This document shows, piece by piece, positions 56,718 to 64,000 of a stretch of DNA of 64,000 nucleotides. Position numbers and translations under genes: made by a program. The notes below the pieces were generated by a model. That model had not been told where the DNA came from, ran no database searches, and saw only the letters and a list, made by a program, of their open reading frames with translations. Position 1 is the stretch's first letter. Every line of letters begins with the position of its first letter. The DNA comes from Petrosia ficiformis. Taxonomy: Eukaryota; Porifera; Demospongiae; Haplosclerida; Petrosiidae. The stretch is from NCBI GenBank assembly GCA_947044365.1, contig OX345652.1, forward strand, positions 1,861,201 to 1,925,200, given 5' to 3'.

Positions 56718-57389
56718 GTAAGTTTATGTAATTACGAAATATAATAGCTGAGATGTCCCCAGAAAATTATGGGCACATCTAAGCACATGTAATACTCATA
56801 CAAATAGCATGTTAATAGCAATTGAATTGGCTCAGTATAATCACTATAATAGGCATGAGAAAGTCAGATTATATAAATGATGACACCACAAAGGCTCTCC
56901 ACGTGCTATATATGTGGCTAGATCTTACATAATTCATGAGGTTGCCCACAATCACAGCCTCTGGGTGTGTTATAAATGTCTATTTGATCAACTCTCTCAT
57001 ACAAATGTATGTATGTATTTTTGTATGTAGTATGTATGTACATGTATATTAAAGCACTAAGGTATTTGGATTGAAATATTGGTTTCCTTAGCCAGTGAAT
57101 ATTTGTAAACCAAGCCATTTTACTATTAGTCACATATTTAATTAATGTAGCTTAGTGTTTTTATTATCCATTCTGTGTTCTAAAAGTCTGGACATCCTGT
57201 TACCATTTCTGTCACCAATTTATTGTAATATGGAATTTGTAACTTGCTAATGTACAGTTTATTCAACTTTGATTTTGTAAATTATTATAAATTATGTCCT
57301 CAGTTCACTTTAAATACATGACCTGTGCTCTTTTAAGAAATGATGAATATATAGTGAATGCACAGCACAAAGTTATGTAATATATAACA

Positions 57390-57520
57390 TGGCTTCGATG
57401 TGTGTATCAGCAATATCAGACCTGAAACCCGAAATAGCAGCCCAAGGTGAGGCCGAGGGCTGCTATCGAGGGGTGAAGGGCTGATATTGCTGATACACAC
57501 TGGGAAGCCATGCTATATAT
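57390..57520. mobile_element. Foldback element
   Basis: catggcttc with gtgtgtatcagcaatatcag pairs with ctgatattgctgatacacac and gaagccatg around a centre rich in gaggccgagggc. Similar in style to the 25452 foldback head. Confidence 0.85.
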
Positions 57521-57529
57521 CTTTACTTA

Positions 57530-58450
57530 ACATGTACATCAATGTTACCTAAGCATGCTCTACACCTCTCAATTTACAACTTGACTGTGCATGCTCAGAC
57601 TGATGCAATCCATTATGAACATCATTATAGGTCTTATATCAGCCCTGTGGTTTCATATCCACATGTGGTTGGGTGTATATCGTGTAAGCAGGTAACAATT
57701 TTGAAGGTCTTGTATCCAATGGTTTTCCTGTCTTTTGCATAGTAGTGGGTCATTTGTTCACCACTTCCATGTCATGTATAGAACGGTTTGACAAATTAAA
57801 ATATGTAGATAGATACTGGTTTTTCTCAATCTGAAGAATTTTATGGATGATGGTTCTGTGGGAGGACAGTGACGGATGGTATGTGACGAATGGAACTCTG
57901 TCTGTAGGCTGTTTAAGACTCTCATCTCAACTGGTTTCATATACTCTATTTATGGAAGGATTGATGGTGTAACATCTATTCACTTTCAGTTCTGATAAAC
58001 AGCCACAGCCCACAGAGCAGATGTCACACATAAACAAATACAAAAACCAGTATCTACAAATATGCCAAACCAACACTGAAGTGCTGATTATTGGCCCATG
58101 ACCTTCAAACTGGTTAACCCACTGGGTGTGAGATTGTCAGCTGCTAATTATCTTCCTTGTTAACACCTGATAAGGAATCTAATTATCATACCTTATATCA
58201 GTTACCACTTTGTGCTGTGCATTTTTAATCTTTACCAGAAGTAGGACCTCCAGGTTTAGAATCTTCAAATATGTAAACAACAAACAACAAAAAAAAATTT
58301 TGTTTATTAGCTAGCAATATCAGGGTATTTCTAGAATATTATATTGTGATGTTATTGTGAAATTTTCGCTACTGCATGTACATTGCCAAAGGTGTATACA
58401 GTAATACATTTGTACAGTAAGGGACAGAAGCTTATTGTTGTATAATTACT
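57530..58450. other. Noncoding stretch, nothing recognised
   Basis: No ORF with domain or splice support; no repeat shared with the rest of the window seen. Confidence 0.4.
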
Positions 58451-58456
58451 ATATAG

Positions 58457-58523
58457 ATTGTGGAGGCTCCCTGATGATCTACTGTGTGTAACATTAGCAC
58501 AGTTTGAAGAATGTCTCAATGTG
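58457..58523 (+). other. Exon-like piece
   Basis: Acceptor and GTAAGT donor; in one phase it reads WRLPDDLLCVTLAQFEECLN, helical in look. Family unknown. Confidence 0.35.
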
Positions 58524-58584
58524 GTAAGTTTAACAAGCACATTCATGTGTACATGTAGTCATACTTACAAATTAGGCTAAGGAT

Positions 58585-60091
58585 CAAACAAGCAAATGGA
58601 CACACAGAAAACTATGGTATTGTATTATTTGTATAATTGTAAATAGGCTAATTATGAAAAAGTGCATATTACTAGCCTACAGATGATATGTACAGTATGT
58701 GTGTAAGTGTACTCAAGCCTACAATTGATATGTACGTGTACTGTATAGTGTGTACTTGTGCTTACACCTGATATGTACATGTATGTGTATGCTGTACAGT
58801 ACGTACTTAAGCTGACAATTGATATGTACATGTACTCGAGCCTACACTTGACATGTACATGTTGTGTGTAGTAATCCGTAACAGTAAGTAATAGTAATAG
58901 TAACCTTATAATATATTACATTGACCTCAGAGGTAATAGTAATATATTGTAATTGACCCCATGTCTGTAATATGTATTTAATGATCTTATGACGTTAAAC
59001 TATACACTATAGTACATGTAAGGGTATTAAGTTACAGTATAATCATGCATTAACCTTATGATATTAACTATAGTATATTAACCTTATAATATTAAACTAT
59101 ACGTAATGGTTATAAGATGCCAGGCTAGGTGGCCATATGTCAGTATGTACATGTACGTGTATGAATACATGTTCATGTATGTGTATTGTGTCACACATTT
59201 TATTTCAATTCATAAATTCATAGTAAATTTGGTTAGTTGTAGATATTTGAATAATAATTATTATTTTACATGTATTTTTTTAGAGTTAGCAACTTACAAA
59301 GGCTCCTATTCTTCATCGACCAGCAGGAATATATATATGAGATACACATCTGATGAATACAAGGTAAATACAAGGTAAAAGACCACACCCCTAATTAAAT
59401 TTGTTATTCTACATGTACATGTATGTTGACTGGATGTGTGATAATTGATTTCATTATCCTAATCTAGTTATAGTGATCGTAATTAATGTAGTGTATAAGA
59501 ATAGATGTTTGGTTTTATTAGTCTTGGTTGTTTTAGTTGACTATAACTATATCTAAAACCCCTTTTATTAGTATGGTGCTATGACTTTTAGTTAACTCAA
59601 CTACATGTATAACTAAATTACAATTATATATTGTAAAAATGTTACTGTAATTAACTCAACTGAAACAAGATATGTAGAGAAAAAAGTATTCCTATGACTG
59701 CTTTGTGGTGTCCAGCATTCAGTAATCATGGCTGAGTTTGGGAATCAGTACTCTTATAAATCGTAATACTACTATACCATATTCTCACTCACGAGTTTAC
59801 AAAAATAACGAGGACTATCAGACTGAAGCTGTTATAGAAGTCTCTGAGGGAGAGGAGAAAATAGCAAAGAGTAATCGCTTGTTGGGAAGATTCACATTGC
59901 CTGGTTTGCCTCCAAGATTACGTGGCCAGGTTGAGATCCCAGTTGCTTTTTCACTGGATGCAAATGGTGTTTTGGAAGTGAACGCAACTGTTAGTGGTGA
60001 AGCTGGATCCACAAAGAAGCTAGTTATTAAAAAGACAAAGGTCTTCTCACTGATGATGAGATTAAAAGTAAGAAAAAATTGTTGGCTAGCA
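58585..60091. repeat. 1.5-kb duplicated segment, copy 2
   Basis: Direct duplicate of 51240-52773, same orientation, 7.3 kb downstream. Differs by small indels, including a 21-bp in-frame loss in the HSP70 fragment. Confidence 0.92.
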
Positions 60092-60118
60092 AAACCACCA
60101 AACTGCCAATTAAACAAG
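59738..60118 (+). pseudogene. HSP70 substrate-binding-domain fragment, copy 2
   Basis: Same fragment as 52399-52798, without seven residues after the first three, and with the identical 1-base frameshift after IKKTK. Diverges after WLA, where the segment ends. Confidence 0.85.
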
Positions 60119-60418
60119 TGTATATACTATATAGAGAAAAAAGTATCCCTATGATTGCTTTATGGTGTCCAGCATTCAGTAATCATGGCTGACTTTATCA
60201 TGCCTGAAACACTTTGGAAATTTTGTCATGTTATTCTGGGTTTTTTGGTAACTTGATCAGAAAAAGACCAAGACTAAAAGTGGTAATTATTGCCAAACTA
60301 AAATAACACTAGTGTCATGTAGTGTATAGCCATAAATGTAGTACATTTTCCTGAGGTCAAGATGAACGTGAATGACCTTATGATACATGTACATTTGTTT
60401 TATTCATTTACATTGTAG

Positions 60419-60473
60419 TTACTAGAAATTGATGATGTTCCAATGGCTGGACGAAAGAAAAGAAGAATTAGTG
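60419..60473 (+). other. Exon-like piece with basic motif
   Basis: Reads LLEIDDVPMAGRKKRRIS between an AG and a GTATGT donor; joined to 61283 it would add AETDFS and stop, a plausible C-terminus with a nuclear-localisation-like GRKKRR. Confidence 0.35.
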
Positions 60474-61539
60474 GTATGTAACACATGTAACTACATGTAT
60501 TATTTACATGTGTGTTGACAATAATCCATGCATGCATGTACATGTACATGGGAGCTCAGCCTCAAGATACTTCTATATATACATGTATAAGTTATTGAGT
60601 TACAGGTATTTAACCTTATATACATGTACTTACTGTGACTCAATAACTTATACATGTATAAGTTATTGAGTTACTGTATAATCATGTATTTAACCTTATG
60701 ATATATACTATAGTATACATGTATACATGTATAAGTTATTTAGTTACAGTATAATCTAGTATATACATGTATTAGTGCTGTAACAGATATCCGGATTATC
60801 CGAAATCTATTTTCATTATTAACATTCGGATTAAATATTTTGATCCATATATCTGTTCAATTTACTGAATGGTGTTTTCATCAAACTTTCATTGTAGTTA
60901 AATACTCAAATAATGACAATTATAAAATTTTAGTAGTTAAAAATAAATATTGTGAACCTGTTTTGCAATGTTTTTATAGCATTCTTGCGCCTGGAACAGG
61001 TTTTTTTTTTTTGGGTATATGTACAGTGTATGTACTGTACCTTGATTATACACTGTATGTCAATAGAAGGTCACCATTAATTAGTCATTAGTTTACTACA
61101 GTAGTTTTGATAGTAATTGGTGTGCAACGTGAGACAGTAATTACTGATAGTAGAACTAAGGTAATTACTGTTACTGTATGGCGACATTTTATTGACATAT
61201 ACTACATGTATATGTACATTATTATTGGTAAGAGTATGTACATGTACCTGTACTTGTATATATTTTCTATTTATACATGTAGCTGAAACTGATTTCTCGT
61301 GATGAACAGCAGCCATCTACTAACAGTAGTAAGTTAATACTCATTATACATTGTGTATATGTGATTGGCTCAGGGAATATCAGATTTATGGTTCCAAATC
61401 AAATGCTTAGCTCATTATTTAGTCATTTTGTACAAAAAGCATACTAAACTTGATATCAAAGAGAAACAATGGTTGCTCTTTCAGGACTCAAAATTTACAA
61501 TGTACATGAAAGCCTAGCATGCTAGCAATAGCACACACA

Positions 61540-61720
61540 ACAAACAAACAAGCAGCCACAATGGCTTCATTAAACATTAGAGCAGCCACTTTGGCTTGAA
61601 AAATAAAAACCAGCAACACGGCTTAGAAAAATAATAATCAGCCACCATGGAATAAGCAGCCACAATGACTTAGATGATAAGCAGCCACAATGGCTTAGAA
61701 AATAAACAGCTACTGAAAGG
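61540..61720. repeat. agcagccacaatggctt short repeats
   Basis: At least five imperfect copies of gcagccacaatggctta within 180 bp; single copies near 32690 and inverted at 41750-41860. At 61742 cagtggaccctcg resembles a pogo/Tigger-type end. Confidence 0.65.
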
Positions 61721-61909
61721 GGTTTAGCTAAATCAATACTACAGTGGACCCTCGCTAGTCCGAATCTTGCTATCCGTATCCTTGCAAATCTGAACACTCC
61801 TGTCTTAAACTGTTTGTGCATGCTCATAATACATGTAAGTTTAGTTCTAATTTCTAGCTGTAAACTATGAGTGCCCCACCTTGTAAGGATAGTCTTCACC
61901 TCTGGGTGT

Positions 61910-63400
61910 GTTATACAATATGTAATATATATAATATATCAGCTGGACTTTCTCATGTTTGATCTAGGATAGGTGATGATAATAAATATTGGCTGTTTGT
62001 GGAGTAGTCAGACATCATGTCATGCATATCAACAGTTGCACTTTCAAACGCTCATCTTGCTGCTTTCCTCCAACTAACATTTTAATATCTATGACATTTT
62101 TAGAAGGTCCTCTGTCTACGTACGTTAAAAGTCTGTGTTGTGTAAAATGTAGAAGTTACAAAAGAAAACGTTTGGATTGTGCATTCGTGAATTAATTGGT
62201 GATTTTTAATTTGATGGTTTGAATCTAAAATCACCAAACCGTCAATTAAAAAACCGTGTCGATAATATTTTCATGTGCATGTATATGCTATGTGTAGTTT
62301 TACAATTTCCTTAGGTAAACCTTTACTCTAAATTTCACTTAACTTTGCACATATATTCGTTTCATTCCATTTCATTCCGAATCTTTTAGGGTGGTAATTT
62401 TTGGCACTTTATCGACTCTGCATGTGAACAATAGAGTCAGACTCAGACTCAGAGGCTACTACTCGAGTCGTCACTTCATATAAGGATAGTCCCATGAATA
62501 CAATAATTTCGTGCTTGAGTGAGAACAAATACATAACTTCAACTCACATTTACACATTGTTTTTAATTGAATTACTAAATACTAACTACATGTATAACTA
62601 TATGTATAATCAACATTTAAGTTCTGAAAAAGAGCATCACTTAAAGAACAACGCTCCAGTCTAAATATTTTTTCGGAAAGGCTGAAAATCCTTTCTGCTG
62701 GTGCTGACGATACTGGAATGGCTAGAGTGATGAAAGCCTGGCAAGTGCAGGATACTTTTCTTTGTTATCCTTCCAAAATGTTAGAACATTAGACGTCATT
62801 AGTGTCCTCTGACATGCATGGTTGAGATAAATAGTGGGTAACCTCAACCCCATATATGTTACTATTTGTAATTATTTGCTGCTTATGGGGAAATATCAGA
62901 GATGTACATGTAGATAGCAATTTCTGGTACATGTACCTGCTGGATAGCATTGTTATTTTGTGTCATAACATTCTTCACATTATAAAGAATGTTATAAAAG
63001 CATGACATTTCTAGTTAAAGCTTCACACATAACCATTATGTTGTTTAAAACATCATTAAATGTCATTGGCTCAATGTCACCTGATGTGCAAATAATAACT
63101 GTTGAGCCATTTTGCTATTAGTAACTACTATATATAAATGCAGTCTTATTGCTTTTAATTGGGCTATTTATGATCGGTGTTCATAGCCTGATTTTTAACA
63201 GTGTAATCATGGTTATGTGAGGGTCAAAAGCTCATGACATGTTCAATATATTATATTATAATATTAGTATATAATTGTAAAATAATATGTATTATAATGT
63301 GATGGTATATATTTCTGATTATCAAGTGTACCTCCTACTTACAAATTAGGCAGGCATGCCCAGGTTAGGTTCTCTGACATTTAAGGTCAACATGTTTTGA
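61910..63400. other. Noncoding stretch, nothing recognised
   Basis: Holds one hairpin near 62203-62255 (ttttaatttgatggttt facing aaaccgtcaattaaaa). No gene seen. Confidence 0.4.
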
Positions 63401-63422
63401 CTTAATCTCATAGCCACAGGAA

Positions 63423-63424
<2 letters not shown>

Positions 63425-63459
<35 letters not shown>

Positions 63460-63610
63460 TTAATATTAATCACACACACACACACACACACACAAGGGTT
63501 TTGCTGCACGTATGCATGTATTAGAGATACATATATGTATGTATGTATGTATGTACGTATGTATGTATGCATGTATGCATGTATGTATGTATGTATGCAT
63601 GTAAGACCTG
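63425..63610. repeat. (TG)n-(CA)n palindrome and (ATGT)n microsatellite
   Basis: A TG run mirrors a CA run around gattaat/attaatc, giving perfect 30-bp arms at 63435-63464 and 63465-63494. Then atgt/gcat tetramers to about 63605; similar tetramers recur at 63820-63880. Confidence 0.93.
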
Positions 63611-64000
63611 TGTCTACCAACATACATGTATACTATTAGACTGTTATATTATTATTAAGTCATTGTACTTCATCATGTAGTCTATAGTTGTTTACAGTTT
63701 TATATCTCCAATAAGCTGATAACTCATTTTTAATGTCCTTTGTTACTGAGCGTAGAAATGAATTAGTTGAATATTCAACTAATTATACATGTGTATATAT
63801 ATAATGAAAAGGACTGTCACATATGTATATGTATGTATATGTATGTATATGTATGTACATGTATGATTGTATGTATGTATGTTACTATATATGTTATTTA
63901 CTTGCATTTACTAAAGCACATTCTACTTTGATTCTGGAGGTGCTGACTGTACTAGAAATGGTAAAGTTATATATCTTCTGATTCATCTGAAACATAGAGT

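Overview
The window looks like nuclear DNA from an early-branching animal, most probably a demosponge of the Amphimedon type. This is inference, not proof. The evidence is: AT-rich sequence with dense GT-AG introns; an ankyrin-ROC-COR-CARD-like protein resembling the kinase-less part of DAPK; a MALT1-type paracaspase; single-copy eukaryotic genes (PRCC, a TTK/Mps1 relative, tRNA-Gly); and very many small TIR and foldback elements. Exons were assembled by eye from reading frame, splice signals and family motifs. No search was run.

Layout. 1-4.1 kb: minus-strand ANK-ROC-COR-CARD-like gene, 4 coding exons, intact. 4.2-9.2 kb: repeats, a tRNA-Gly(GCC) with a decayed tandem copy, a hAT transposase fragment, a broken paralogue of the first gene's death-fold exon, and a perfect 137-bp inverted repeat. 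9.6-12.0 kb: a 2.35-kb unit bounded by 44-bp inverted repeats, carrying a ubiquitin-specific-protease-like gene with a PHD-like C-terminal finger. 12.0-15.6 kb: damaged TTK/Mps1-like kinase. 15.6-16.1 kb: 51-bp minisatellite. 16.3-20.3 kb: PRCC orthologue on the minus strand. 20.4-37.9 kb: MALT1-like paracaspase on the plus strand, start codons only 81 bp apart from PRCC, introns full of transposon debris and a telomere-like array. 38-49.5 kb: transposase-like gene with repeated 42-bp micro-exons and one 3.5-kb exon containing a DDE-like core, two PHD fingers and an OTU domain. 49.5-64 kb: minisatellites, MITEs, a 1.5-kb duplication carrying an HSP70 fragment, and scattered exon-like pieces of an unrecognised plus-strand gene.

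How genes relate. The ANK-ROC-COR-CARD-like gene and the paracaspase both belong to death-fold signalling families, but nothing here shows that they interact. PRCC and the paracaspase probably share one short bidirectional promoter with a CCAAT box and an inverted CACCC-type pair. The two mobile-type genes (USP+PHD and transposase+PHD+OTU) both join a deubiquitinase-type protease fold to PHD fingers, the most unusual theme of the window. Single-base lesions occur in TTK (TGA), one MALT1 exon (TGA), PRCC (-1) and a 56.6-kb exon (-1); each could be real decay or a base error in the assembly.
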